From assembly GCA_934102255.1 (NCBI GenBank), contig CAKOSN010000006.1, positions 17,952-81,951 of the forward strand: a stretch of 64,000 bases of DNA, in the 5' to 3' direction. The notes below the pieces were generated by a model. The model saw only the letters and a program-made list of their open reading frames with translations, was not told the DNA's origin and searched no databases. This DNA comes from an uncultured Bacilli bacterium (lineage in GTDB: Bacteria; Bacillota_I; Bacilli_A; RF39; UBA660). Every line of letters begins with the position of its first letter. Position 1 is the stretch's first letter. This document shows, piece after piece, positions 29,756-39,601 of the stretch. The translations under genes and the position numbers were made by a program.

Positions 29756-30802
29756 TTACTCTTCAAAATAATCAAGCATCATAGCTTTTTTAACTCTACG
29801 AAGTGTTTCACTAGCTTTAGCGCGAGCTCTTTTAGTACCTTCTCTTAAAACTTGATAAACATATTCCGGATTTTTAGCTAATTCTTCTCTTCTTTCTCTA
29901 ATTGGTTTTAATTCTTCTTGTAAAACATCATTTAAGAACTTTTTAATTTTCATATCACCTAAACCACCACGACGATAATGTTCCTTTAATTCATCTAAAT
30001 TTTTATATTCTGGTAAATATTTTGCAAATGAATCTTCCTTACAAAATACATCTAAATAAGTAAATACGACATTACCTTCTACCTTACCAGGGTCAGCTAT
30101 CTTAATATGATTTGGATCGGTATACATTCCCATAACTTTTCTTTTAATTTCTTCTGGACTATCTTTTAAATAAATACAATTACCAATCGATTTACTCATT
30201 TTAGCATTACCATCAGTACCAACTAGTCTTCTTTCATTAACATTTTCTGGAATTAAGGCTTCCGGTTCTACTAAAGTTTCTCCATAAATTGAATTAAACT
30301 TACGAACTATTTCTCTAGCTTGTTCAATCATTGGTAACTGGTCTTCACCAACAGGAATTAAAGTTCCCATGAATGCTGTAATATCAGCCGTTTGACTTAC
30401 TGGATAAGTAAAGAAACCAGCCGGAATACTATCTTCAAAACCTCTTAACTTAATTTCTTCTTTGACAGTTGGATTACGATATAATCTTGATACCGTTACT
30501 AAATTCATATAATAAAATGTTAACTCAGTAAGTTCTGGTACTTCTGATTGAATAAAATAGCACACTTTATTTGGGTCTATCCCACAAGCTAAATTATCAA
30601 GTGCCACCTCAAATACATTATCTCTTACTTTTTTAGGATTATCAAAATTATCTGTTAAAGCTTGAGCATCCGCTGCAAACAAATACATTTCATCATAATC
30701 TCCTTGATTTTGAAGTTTAACTCTGTTTTTTAAAGAACCTACATAATGTCCAATATGAAGTGGACCAGTTGGTCTTTCTCCTGTTAATATAATTTTTTTC
30801 AT
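29756..30802 (-). CDS. trpS: Tryptophanyl-tRNA synthetase
   Basis: 348 residues. Charges tRNA-Trp. Class I motifs: GPLHIGHY near residue 16 (HIGH signature) and AKMSKSIGN near 200 (KMSKS). Rossmann core and a helical C-terminal domain of normal length. GGAGG site before ATG at 30802. Expression is controlled by the T-box leader immediately upstream. Confidence 0.96.
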   Translation of the reverse strand: MKKIILTGERPTGPLHIGHYVGSLKNRVKLQNQGDYDEMYLFAADAQALTDNFDNPKKVRDNVFEVALDNLACGIDPNKVCYFIQSEVPELTELTFYYMNLVTVSRLYRNPTVKEEIKLRGFEDSIPAGFFTYPVSQTADITAFMGTLIPVGEDQLPMIEQAREIVRKFNSIYGETLVEPEALIPENVNERRLVGTDGNAKMSKSIGNCIYLKDSPEEIKRKVMGMYTDPNHIKIADPGKVEGNVVFTYLDVFCKEDSFAKYLPEYKNLDELKEHYRRGGLGDMKIKKFLNDVLQEELKPIRERREELAKNPEYVYQVLREGTKRARAKASETLRRVKKAMMLDYFEE

Positions 30803-30814
30803 AAATAAATACCT

Positions 30815-31040
30815 CCTATATAAAAAGTCTCACTCTAACAAATTAGAATAAGACTTATACTCATTGCCACTAAATTGTACTAACATACAACACTTATTTT
30901 AACGGTTAAGTAATCCGTACTAGCCTACTTAAATCGGCAAGTCTCTCCATAGCCCATTCAATAAATACTAGTTACAGTATTTCACCAACCTACTGCTCTC
31001 TAAAAACGTCTATTTACCTACTCTTCTATATCAGCGATTT
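30815..31040 (-). ncRNA. T-box leader of trpS
   Basis: On the minus strand: stem I (AGAGAGCAGTAGGTTGGTGAAA, the GNUG-type loop), candidate UGG specifier (GGGCTATGGAGAG), T-box-like bulge (TTAGTGGCAATGAG) and a 14-bp terminator stem AAGTCTTATTCTAA / TTAGAGTGAGACTT followed by T, at about 30821-30856. The antiterminator core is TGGCAA rather than TGGTACC, a known variation for Trp. Uncharged tRNA-Trp should allow readthrough. Confidence 0.82.
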
Positions 31041-31047
31041 CTTCTTT

Positions 31048-31077
31048 ATTTTAGTAAAAATTTCTAATATTTGTCAA
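31048..31077 (-). promoter_or_regulatory. Promoter of trpS T-box operon
   Basis: Minus-strand TTGACA (31072-31077), 18-base spacer, TAAAAT (31048-31053), directly before the leader. Confidence 0.75.
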
Positions 31078-31080
31078 TAC

Positions 31081-32235
31081 CTAATTAGTACTAAATGATT
31101 CTAAAAATCCTTTAATAACAGCGTTATTCATTAAAGTATTATATACTTCTTCATTTATTTTAATTGCATCATCATCGCTTAAAGTAGTAAAATTACTCAC
31201 ATTAGTAAAATCACTAACATCATAGCTTAACAAAATATCTAATTTATAATTATCATTAATACTTATTATATAATTAACATCATTACCAACATCATTTTTA
31301 ACTAAAATAATATTCCATTCTTTAATAACAGTATCTTCATTATACATTTTCCAAGTAATATTTAAATTATCATTCTTGCTAAAATTATACTCTAATACTT
31401 TAATATTATCTAAATAAGTAATAAAACTAATATTTTTATTAACTTTATCATAATTTATTTTAAAAGAACTACTTTCTATTTTATAATCTATTATTATATT
31501 ATCATCATTTATATTAATAGTTACTATATCTTTAATTTCAATTCTCTTAATCTTTTTAAACTTAGTATATATATTTACATAATATTCACTATTTTCTAAA
31601 TCTAAATCATCTAAATTTATATTTTTTAATAATATACTAAGCATCTCTTTATTTAATTTATAACTATAAACCGTTACCAAAGTATTCTCATTATTAACAT
31701 CAATTTTTATCCTTTTCTTTGTAATATTTTTATTGTCAAGAATATTAGATATACTACCAATATCAGAAATAATACCTTCAAAATTATCATTAGACAAAGA
31801 AACATAATTATTAACATTATTTTTTATGTTAATTAATTCTTCTTCTTTTAAATCAAATTTATATAAATCATCACTTCTTTTTAAATATAATTCATTATTC
31901 TGTAAGCTATAAGTTATATCATTACCGTTTGTTTTAATACTTCCTTCATAATAATTATTATCTTTATAAATACCAGCAAGCTCGATAACTTCATTTGTAT
32001 TAATATCAGTTAATTTTCCTCTTACGCTAAACGATTTTGAACTATCATAGCCATAATTAAAGAATTCACTATTTAATGTCGATAGTTCATTTTGAATCAT
32101 ACTAATTGCTTTTTCATAAATTTTTGTTTTATCACTCAACTTATCATAAGCTAAAAGTACTAATAAACAAATAAGAACTATTCCCGCCATAATTATAACA
32201 ATCTTTGCCCAAGGCTGACTTTTCTTTTTTTTCAT
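31081..32235 (-). CDS. Membrane-anchored extracellular protein
   Basis: 384 residues: Lys-rich start, one membrane segment (IVIIMAGIVLICLLVLLAY) and a long Asn/Asp/Ile-rich outer part that is probably beta-structured (for example KRIKIDVNNENTLVTVYSYKL). It starts 14 bases after the pilin-like gene with AAGGAG upstream, so the two form an operon. Partner or assembly factor of the pilin-like protein is plausible but unproven. Confidence 0.65.
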   Translation of the reverse strand: MKKKKSQPWAKIVIIMAGIVLICLLVLLAYDKLSDKTKIYEKAISMIQNELSTLNSEFFNYGYDSSKSFSVRGKLTDINTNEVIELAGIYKDNNYYEGSIKTNGNDITYSLQNNELYLKRSDDLYKFDLKEEELINIKNNVNNYVSLSNDNFEGIISDIGSISNILDNKNITKKRIKIDVNNENTLVTVYSYKLNKEMLSILLKNINLDDLDLENSEYYVNIYTKFKKIKRIEIKDIVTININDDNIIIDYKIESSSFKINYDKVNKNISFITYLDNIKVLEYNFSKNDNLNITWKMYNEDTVIKEWNIILVKNDVGNDVNYIISINDNYKLDILLSYDVSDFTNVSNFTTLSDDDAIKINEEVYNTLMNNAVIKGFLESFSTN

Positions 32236-32249
32236 TCAATACTCCTTCT

Positions 32250-34502
32250 TTAATAGCATAATAAGTCATAAGTTGGAATAGCACCGAGATATCTCTTACA
32301 CCTTACATCTGCATTCATAATTTGAGACTTATTGCCAAGTTTATCAACCGCTTCAATAGTTATCTTATCTAAATATAAAACTAAGAAATTACACTTTGAA
32401 CCAGGATAACATGTTTTTTTACTTTCAAACCATCCGGGATTTATCACAAGGTTATATTTTTCTAAACCAACGCCTGAATCTTTAAACGACCAGTCTATAT
32501 TAATTAGTATTGGTGAAGCTTTAGAAACAACATTAGCAGAACCAAACCATTGTGAAAGTGGGTTTTTCTTATATAAAATTTTACAATTATAACCGTTGCA
32601 GGTTACTTCTGTAACGTTCCAATCCAAAAATGAACTTGCATTCAATACATTTAAATCAGGACCCTCTTTATCAACATAAACTTTAGCATTTTTTGTACAT
32701 GTCTTACTATTACCAGCATTATCCTTAACCTCATAACTTAAATTAGCTGTTTTAGTTGTTCCTGAATTATAATTCCAGGTTTTACTAACAGTATCTGAAT
32801 TACAACCACTTCCAGAGTCTTTGCAAGTAGCCTTTATATTTTGAGCTTTCGTTGTCCATGTACTATTTTCTCCAGTCCATTCACAAGTTGGTGGCGTTGA
32901 ATCTTTTTTAATATTTATCTTACAACTATTAGTATTACCAGCTTTATCTTTAACGTAACCATAATAAGTAATACCATTACTATCAGTATCATCTTTTACT
33001 GTAGCATCTTTACTATTATTATAAACAGGACTGCTACTAGTACTTATACCATATTCGCTAACTCCACTCAAATTATCGCTAGTTACTAATTTAAGCTTAA
33101 CATCGGTATTATACCAATCAGTCTGGTCTTCATAACAAGTTTCTACGTTTTCATAAACATCATGACATGTTTTAAAAATCCAGACACCTATACATTTTTC
33201 ACCAGTTTTAACAGTTTCTGTCGTACAGTGTTTATTGACACCACTACCTCCAGATACTACTTTTATCTCACAAGTAGGTGGCGTTGTATCAACATTAACC
33301 GCCACATCTTTTGAGCATACCTCAGTATTTCCAACATTATCTTTAATCGACCATTCTACTTTTTTATACTGTTTTTCTTCAGTTTCAGTTTCTGTTACAT
33401 CAAAAGTTGCACATCCAGTACCAATATCATTATAACACCCATAAGTATAAGTATAACTTCTAGACCAGCTTGGATTATCAACAGGTTCTTTACATACCGG
33501 TTTATTATTATCAATACCAGTAACATTAACTTCTACTGCTTTACTAATATTGCCAACATTATCTTTAGCATAAGCATAATAAGTTTTATTTATAGAAACA
33601 TCTTTAAAATTATCTTTAGACGCAATGTTAAATACTGGTGTATCGGTTTCATTTTCCATTAAAGCATAACCATATTCTGCAATACCGGAACCAGACCCAT
33701 CACTGCCATTAAAAGTTATCCTTTTACTTCCTGTTTCATACTCAGCGCTCATATCAACATTTAAACTAGGTGCCTCTTTATCAATTCTTACATGAACATT
33801 TTGTTTATATTGTATACCTGCTGCTTCAATTTGAACATTAATACTGGAATTATAAACTAAAACCGTTGATACTTTATAAATATTTACGTATCTTTCATCA
33901 TTAGTAGCACTATAGGTTAAATTACCAGTCTTTACACCTGAATTAGTACCCCACGTAATTTTAACATCAGAAACACTAGGTAAAGTCCTAGGGTCTAAAA
34001 ACAAATATACATCTTTAACCGTCCATTTAATATCTTTATTACTGCCTATGTCTGGATAATTTATGGTATCACCATTTTCAATTTCATAAGCATATATTTT
34101 AATCTTTGATGATGCAATATCAGTATCAGCCAAATTACAGTTTGTACTATCAGTTACCAAAACTTCATAATCATCTAAATCTCTTTTAATATTAATATTA
34201 TAACAATCAAGATATCCTCCTAAAGGGTTACTTATTTTCTCATTTTTATCCGTTTCTCTTTCTGCTTCTAAATAGCCTTCCATTATTAATTTAGCAACAC
34301 TTATTGTTTCATTATTAATGCTATTACCCTCAGCGTAATCAAGAGCCTTCGTCTTTATAAGCTCTATCTTATTAGCTAAGGCTTTTTCTTTAATACTCTT
34401 ACTAATTCCATTATAACTAGCAGTTGCAATAGTTACTAAAATACCAATAATAACAATAACTGCCAGTAACTCTGGAATAGTAAAACCTTTATCTTTCTTC
34501 AT
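32250..34502 (-). CDS. Large pilin-like surface protein
   Basis: 750 residues. The N-terminus has a type III (type IV pilin-like) signal: KKDKG|FTIPELLAVIVIIGILV, with Gly before the cleavage site, Phe+1 and Glu+5. The mature protein is far longer than a pilin (usually 150-200 residues). After about 150 residues come repeated Ig-like or Big-like domains (YAKDNVGNISKAVEVNV, YGYVKDKAGNTNSC) rich in Cys pairs. It could be a pilus tip adhesin or a surface protein using the pilin export route. No prepilin peptidase or pilus ATPase lies in the window. Confidence 0.75.
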   Translation of the reverse strand: MKKDKGFTIPELLAVIVIIGILVTIATASYNGISKSIKEKALANKIELIKTKALDYAEGNSINNETISVAKLIMEGYLEAERETDKNEKISNPLGGYLDCYNINIKRDLDDYEVLVTDSTNCNLADTDIASSKIKIYAYEIENGDTINYPDIGSNKDIKWTVKDVYLFLDPRTLPSVSDVKITWGTNSGVKTGNLTYSATNDERYVNIYKVSTVLVYNSSINVQIEAAGIQYKQNVHVRIDKEAPSLNVDMSAEYETGSKRITFNGSDGSGSGIAEYGYALMENETDTPVFNIASKDNFKDVSINKTYYAYAKDNVGNISKAVEVNVTGIDNNKPVCKEPVDNPSWSRSYTYTYGCYNDIGTGCATFDVTETETEEKQYKKVEWSIKDNVGNTEVCSKDVAVNVDTTPPTCEIKVVSGGSGVNKHCTTETVKTGEKCIGVWIFKTCHDVYENVETCYEDQTDWYNTDVKLKLVTSDNLSGVSEYGISTSSSPVYNNSKDATVKDDTDSNGITYYGYVKDKAGNTNSCKINIKKDSTPPTCEWTGENSTWTTKAQNIKATCKDSGSGCNSDTVSKTWNYNSGTTKTANLSYEVKDNAGNSKTCTKNAKVYVDKEGPDLNVLNASSFLDWNVTEVTCNGYNCKILYKKNPLSQWFGSANVVSKASPILINIDWSFKDSGVGLEKYNLVINPGWFESKKTCYPGSKCNFLVLYLDKITIEAVDKLGNKSQIMNADVRCKRYLGAIPTYDLLCY

Positions 34503-34564
34503 TTCACACTTCCTATCTTACCTAAAGTTTACCACAACTTAAAGAAGAAAAAAAGAAAAAATAA

Positions 34565-35212
34565 GCTATCCGGAAATCAAATAATTATTTTTTTAACAGT
34601 CTTCTTTTATTTTACATTCAGAAAAATTCTAAATATATAATTAATAATACTGAAGTAACAGAGGAAGAGTACAATGATAACATTGGAATAATGTTGCTTG
34701 GAAGTGGTTTTTATAGTAATAGTTCATACAAAATTACTACGAGTATTGTAAAGTTGAGTTCTACTTTTAGGTATAAAATCAGTATTGTTTGGCAGACAAT
34801 ACCTAGTGTGAGAAGTTATGATATTTTGGGTATTGGAATTAATAGTAATGTAAAAGTAAATTCAGCACCATATTTTAGCATGACATATTGTTATTCAGTT
34901 AATAATTGTAAAACTGTGCAAACATCTATGAAAAGGGTTTTTACGACTGGTGCAGGAGTGACGTTTAAATGGACTAGTGAAAATTTAACTAGTGCTAATG
35001 CATATTTTTATTTCGATGTTTCAAAAAATACCAATAATACTTTGAAGAGTTTATCTGCGTATGGTGCATACGCTAATGCTGAAAAAAATGTTTCAGTTAA
35101 TGTATCTGATAATTATTCTGTTAATTCACTTGGAATAAATTTAAATAGCACTTATCTGGACAGTTATAATAGACACTCAAAAATTACAGCATCATGGACA
35201 GGCAGTTGGTAA
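34565..35212 (+). pseudogene. 5'-truncated gene for a secreted protein
   Basis: An open frame from 34565 whose best ATG (34691) lacks a ribosome site and a signal peptide. The encoded sequence (IVWQTIPSVRSYDILGIGI ... YCYSVNNCK ... SKITASWTGSW) is beta-rich and resembles the middle and end of a family of secreted Firmicutes proteins. The upstream INNTEVTEEEYND also fits the interior of such a protein. The export signal appears lost, so this is probably a gene remnant next to the secreted protease. Confidence 0.5.
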
Positions 35213-35467
35213 TTCTACTATTTTCTATAAATATCTAATAAATTGAACTTGTAAGTAGTTAAATAATTAGTCTTCTTTTGTTAAATTAATATCATGAAAG
35301 AAGATAGTAAAGGAGATAGTCCGATGATAACATATTAATACTAAACACGTTAACTTATTATTATGTTAATTTAATAACGATTGATATAGTAAGATAACTG
35401 GTTTAAGAATAGCATACATAAAAATAATTAAAGAAAGGTAGTTTTGTAAAAAAATTAGGTAAGAAAA

Positions 35468-36685
35468 ATGAAACAAAAAATTTTAAAATTATTTCTATTT
35501 TCGTTAGTAGTATTAATGCCTTTATATACTGCTAAAGCTTCTTCTAAACTGCAAAATGATATTGAAGAAGGATTAAAGACATATTTAGGAAGTGATTATA
35601 AGGATAGGATTAAAAAAAATACTGAATCAACAGAAAGCATATTAAAAATTGAAGAATTGATTAAAGAAAGTTCTAATTCAACATTAAGCATTGATGATAA
35701 TGGTGTAGAAGAGCAAAATCTTGATTATCCAAGTTATATTGGAGGCTTTTATGTTGATAATGAAACAGAAAAAGTTGTTATTCAAATAGTTGGAAACAAC
35801 GCGCCTACTAAATTTAATAATGAAAGTAATTTGTATGATAAAATATTATCTGTGAATGGAACTGCTGAAATAAAATATGTTAATTATTCGCTTAATGAAA
35901 TTAATGATGTCATTGATATTTTATCAAGCTATTATGAAGAAAATTATGCAGATGGATATATTGATGGTTATTATGATGATATCATTAATAATAGAGTTGT
36001 TGTAGAATTAAAAGAATATAGTGATGATAGCATTAATGAATTTAAAAGAAATGTTATAGATTCTGATATAATATATTTTACAAGTTCGAGTAATACTGTT
36101 GAATATTCAACTACAACTTATGCTCCAGGTCAAATGATATTACCATTGGGATGTTCCATTGGTTTTAGAGCAAAATTAAATAGCGCTATTGGATTTGTTA
36201 CGGCAGGTCATTGTGTTAGTGGAGTTGGACAATCAGTTGCAACTTTTGGTACAGTAAAAAAATATCAATATAAGAATAACATTGATGCTTCTTGGATTGA
36301 TTTAGATGCACAGTATATTATGGGAAAATATTTAAAGTATATTCCAAGTATAAAGTATGGGTTAGAAATTAATAATACCCCAGTTACCAATATTGTTGTT
36401 GGTGGTTTGTATGGTAAATCTGGAGCATCTTCTGAATATACATATGGAAAAATAACGAGCCTTAATGCATCTGGGGCGAATGGAATAACAGGAATTATAA
36501 AGTCTTCAATTTATGCTAAAGGTGGTGATAGTGGCGGTATTGTATTTAAAATAACTGGAACTGGATCAGCACCAACAAGTTATCAGACTGCAGGAATTGT
36601 TCATGGCGGTGATGTGGGTGGCGGAAATATGAGATTTATAAAAGCTAGTAATGTTGTTTCAAAATTTGGATTAACAACATATTAA
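35468..36685 (+). CDS. Secreted trypsin/streptogrisin-like serine protease
   Basis: 405 residues with a signal peptide (KILKLFLFSLVVLMPLYTAKA). A pro-region of about 190 residues precedes a chymotrypsin-fold domain with catalytic His in GFVTAGHC, Asp in NIDASWID and Ser in GGDSGGI. The order and spacing match alpha-lytic/streptogrisin-like S1 proteases. Likely exported and activated by removal of the pro-region. AGGT site before ATG; a terminator follows. About 255 bases upstream are non-coding apart from a possible 14-codon frame near 35295. Confidence 0.85.
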   Translation: MKQKILKLFLFSLVVLMPLYTAKASSKLQNDIEEGLKTYLGSDYKDRIKKNTESTESILKIEELIKESSNSTLSIDDNGVEEQNLDYPSYIGGFYVDNETEKVVIQIVGNNAPTKFNNESNLYDKILSVNGTAEIKYVNYSLNEINDVIDILSSYYEENYADGYIDGYYDDIINNRVVVELKEYSDDSINEFKRNVIDSDIIYFTSSSNTVEYSTTTYAPGQMILPLGCSIGFRAKLNSAIGFVTAGHCVSGVGQSVATFGTVKKYQYKNNIDASWIDLDAQYIMGKYLKYIPSIKYGLEINNTPVTNIVVGGLYGKSGASSEYTYGKITSLNASGANGITGIIKSSIYAKGGDSGGIVFKITGTGSAPTSYQTAGIVHGGDVGGGNMRFIKASNVVSKFGLTTY

Positions 36686-36728
36686 AATTTTTAAAATAGT
36701 TTAATACAAATTTGTTATTCTGATGTAA

Positions 36729-36755
36729 TGGCACTTAATTATAGTGCCACTTTTG
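36729..36755 (+). terminator. Terminator of the serine protease gene
   Basis: TGGCACT and AGTGCCA form a perfect 7-bp stem with loop TAATTAT, followed by CTTTTG. Confidence 0.7.
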
Positions 36756-36823
36756 TTATTCATATTTACTTTTTTTGACTTATTTGTAAATATGTAGTAT
36801 ATAAAATATAGAAAGGATTTTTT

Positions 36824-37255
36824 ATGAAAAGAAAAGTATTAATTATATCTATTATATGTGTTTTATTAGTAATTACATTTATAGTTATTTGTAGTAGTTT
36901 TAATAAAGATAGTATTGATAAGACTAAGAGTATTATAGTTACTAATTTAAAAAGCGATAATATAAGTAAAAAGGAAATAACTGATAAAGATAAAATTAAA
37001 GAAGTAATAAGTATTATTAAAGAAAGAAAAGAATTAGAAAAAGATACTACCATAGAATATGGTATACCTGATTATAAATTAGAGTTTTTTAATGGAAAAG
37101 GTAATACGATTAAAGAAGTTAAGTTATATTATTATAATGATGGTACTGCTTATATAACTTTTGATGATAATGAATACTTTAGTATAAATGGAATCAAGTT
37201 ACTAAATATTGTAGGTTATTCTATAATTGAAAACATTAAAAGCAATAGTAAATGA
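36824..37255 (+). CDS. Small membrane-anchored protein
   Basis: 143 residues: one N-terminal membrane segment (VLIISIICVLLVITFIVI) and an outer charged domain with a beta-rich end (VKLYYYNDGTAYITFDDNEYF). GAAAGG ribosome site. A Cys follows the segment (ICSS) but the lipobox is not convincing. Unknown function. IS256 DNA begins 14 bases downstream. Confidence 0.6.
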   Translation: MKRKVLIISIICVLLVITFIVICSSFNKDSIDKTKSIIVTNLKSDNISKKEITDKDKIKEVISIIKERKELEKDTTIEYGIPDYKLEFFNGKGNTIKEVKLYYYNDGTAYITFDDNEYFSINGIKLLNIVGYSIIENIKSNSK

Positions 37256-37268
37256 TACAGAAGTATTA

Positions 37269-38657
37269 GAGCCTGTAAATAAATTTGTGTAAATAAGAAA
37301 TCTTTCCATGATAAAATAAAAGAAATGGAAAGATTTTATTATGAAAGAAAATAACAATGGAAAAGAAATATTAAAATTATTACAAGAAAATTATGAAATA
37401 AATACTGCTAAAGATTTATCAAGTGCATTAAAAGATATGTTTAAAGGTGCATTATAAGAAATGATGAATGCTGAATTTGACTCATCAATGGGATATTCTA
37501 AGTATGATAAAAAGACAGAAAAAACAAATTATAGAAATAGTTCAACAAAAAAGAATTTAAAGAGTGAATTTGGTTCTTTTGAATTTGAAACACCTAGAGA
37601 TAGAAATGGTGAATTTGAACCTAAAAATAGTTTCTAAAAATGCAAGAGATGTATCAGGAATAGAAGATAAAATTATATATTTATATGCCAAAGGATTAAC
37701 AACCAGAGATATAAATGAGCAAATTCGGGAATTATATGGTATAGAAGTATCTGCCACAATGGTAAGCAATATAACTGATCAAATAATACCTGAAATAAAA
37801 GAATGACAAGAAAGACCATTAGATGATGTATATCCATTTGTATTTATAGATGCAGTACACGTAAGAGAAGATAATCATATAGTTAAAAAAGCAGCTTATG
37901 TTGTTTTAGAAATCAATTCAGAGGGGTTTAAAGAAGTTTTAGGAATATGGATAGGCGAAAATGAATCAGCTAAATATTGGCTCGGTGTATTAAACGAATT
38001 AAAACAACGAGGTGTTAAAGATATACTTATAATATGTAGTGATAATTTAACAAGAATTAAAGAAGCTATAAATGCAGCATTTCCAAATACAGTACAGCAA
38101 AGATGTATTGTTCATATGATAAGAAATTCAGTAAAATTTGTTAATTATAAAGATTTAAAAGAATTTACAAATGATTTAAAGAAAATTTATACCTCAGTAG
38201 ATGAAGAAAAGGGATATGAGCAATTACAAGAAATAAAAAATAAATGGGATGATAAATATGCTTCAGCATTTAAAATATGAGAATCAAACTGGGATGCAAT
38301 TTGTCCTTTCTTCCAATTTTCTGATTCAATTAGAAAAATCATGTATACAACAAATACAATTGAATCGTTAAATAGACAATTTAGAAAATTTACTAAAACT
38401 AAATCCGTTTTCCCAACTGATATGTCATTACTAAAATGCCTATATCTAGCTACTAAGAATATAGCAAAAAAATGGGATCAAGCATATAGAAATTGGGGAC
38501 CTATATTATCTGAATTATCTATTATGTTTGATGGAAGAATTTAGTTCTTTGAAAATTAAATATTATGTGATATTATTCAAATAGAAAAAAAGGAAACTAT
38601 ATAAAGTTCCTAACTATCATGGTTAGATGTCATTTACACAGAATTCCTTACACACTC
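37269..38657 (+). mobile_element. Degenerate IS256-family insertion sequence
   Basis: About 1.39 kb. Imperfect 26-bp terminal inverted repeats (37269-37294 and 38632-38657, 20 of 26 matching: GAGNNTGTAA ... TGTGTAAAT). One transposase gene, broken. No exact 8-9 bp target duplication could be found at the proposed ends, consistent with age or slightly different ends. Confidence 0.8.
37341..38544 (+). pseudogene. IS256-family transposase, four disruptions
   Basis: Reads from ATG 37341 as an IS256 transposase with DDE core (VFIDAVHV, later CSDNLTRIKEAI, and the TTNTIESLNRQFRKFTK end). Disruptions: TAA at about 37455 where Gln is expected (GAL*EMMNAEF); a one-base gain in an A-run near 37623-37627; TGA at 37804 in place of Trp (KE*QERP); TGA at 38278 in place of Trp (KI*ESNWD). 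All three stops are single transitions from CAA or TGG. Inactive under the standard code. Confidence 0.85.
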
Positions 38658-38660
38658 AAG

Positions 38661-38702
38661 AAAAAAAACTGTTAGAAACTAATTATTTAATTTCGTAACA
38701 GT
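38661..38702 (-). terminator. Terminator of T7SS locus A
   Basis: Minus strand: ACTGTTA plus GAAA pair with TTTC plus TAACAGT with one bulge (arms within 38668-38702), then eight T. It begins right at the stop of the last locus A gene. Confidence 0.85.
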
Positions 38703-38703
38703 C

Positions 38704-39009
38704 CTAACTTATCAAACGGTCTCTTTCCTTTATTTTATAAACATCTATTTTACTTATATTATCCATAAGTTCACTATTTAAGGCATTATAACTATGTTCA
38801 ATATCTTGAATCATCAGTTCTAATTTATCAACTATCTTTAAATATACACTCATTTTATTTTCTAAACCTTGTAAATATTTTAAGTATACAAAATCTAGGG
38901 GAATATCATATTTAGTACTGTTTTTAGCTTTATACAAGTTATCTCTTAAATCTTTAATATCAGTTTTAGTTACACTAATTAACCCATTACTAGGATATAT
39001 AAGTTTCAT
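38704..39009 (-). CDS. T7SS locus A small helical protein 6
   Basis: 101 residues, all helical, starting MKLIYPSNGL and ending VYKIKERDRLIS. The paralog at 45922-46227 starts MRLVYPEQGL and ends VYDIKERDRMIV. Last gene of the locus A substrate unit; overlaps the previous gene in an ATGA junction. Length and coiled helices fit a WXG100-like or co-secreted partner, but there is no WXG motif. Function unknown. Confidence 0.7.
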   Translation of the reverse strand: MKLIYPSNGLISVTKTDIKDLRDNLYKAKNSTKYDIPLDFVYLKYLQGLENKMSVYLKIVDKLELMIQDIEHSYNALNSELMDNISKIDVYKIKERDRLIS

Positions 39010-39299
39010 GATAACTCCTTATTTTTACCTGTAACTTCAATTACTCTATTCATATCATTTACAATTTCATTGTTAATATCTTTTAATGATTTAACAAATC
39101 TTAAATACTTATCGCGGTCTTGAGCAACCACATTAAAATATTTAACCGAAGCTGCTCCTACCCACTCTTTAGTATCAGTTGGTACATTTTCTAATCTATC
39201 AAACATCTTATTTATTTCATATTCTAATTCATCAATAGATTTTTTTATACCATCTGTTATTTCTAAAGCATTATTAGTATCAACATATTTTATCGCCAT
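39006..39299 (-). CDS. WXG100-like T7SS substrate, locus A (W-V-G)
   Basis: 97 residues: two helices with a central turn TKEWVGAASVKYF, Trp-Val-Gly at 46-48, a classical WXG100 layout. Starts MAIKYVDTN; its locus B counterpart (46224-46517) has identical length and starts MAIKYVDTT with EWVG in the same place. Secreted or structural partner of EssC inferred. Confidence 0.75.
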   Translation of the reverse strand: MAIKYVDTNNALEITDGIKKSIDELEYEINKMFDRLENVPTDTKEWVGAASVKYFNVVAQDRDKYLRFVKSLKDINNEIVNDMNRVIEVTGKNKELS

Positions 39300-39308
39300 A
39301 ATTCACCA

Positions 39309-39593
39309 CTAATTTACCGTTTGTTTTCCTTGTAAAGAATCTATAACTTCATCGATTGCCGGTATAACAACAGTTCTTAAATAATTAATAGTAGAACTTA
39401 TACTAGATTGTAAATCCTTACTTTTCTCCATTGTTAGACTAGGCATATCATTAACCATATAATTATTATTTAAATCTTTAACTAAATTACTACTTGCTTC
39501 ATTTACTTTAACTAAATGGTCTAAAGTTTTATTAACTGACTCTTTTAAAATTTTATATTGCTCTAACTTTGCTACAATGTCATTAGATGTCAT
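39309..39593 (-). CDS. T7SS locus A small helical protein 4
   Basis: 94 residues, helical, with VVIPAIDEVIDSL near the end; the locus B counterpart (46525-46884) has IIPAIDAQIKSLE and a longer C-terminal tail. No WXG motif. Probably a dimer partner of a neighbouring WXG100 protein. Unknown function. Confidence 0.65.
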   Translation of the reverse strand: MTSNDIVAKLEQYKILKESVNKTLDHLVKVNEASSNLVKDLNNNYMVNDMPSLTMEKSKDLQSSISSTINYLRTVVIPAIDEVIDSLQGKQTVN

Positions 39594-39601
39594 AATAAAT
39601 A

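Noticed and set aside
37341..38544. Use of UGA as tryptophan in this organism
   Set aside because: Many intact genes here end in TGA (for example parE) and Trp is TGG throughout; the TGA codons are confined to a broken IS gene.
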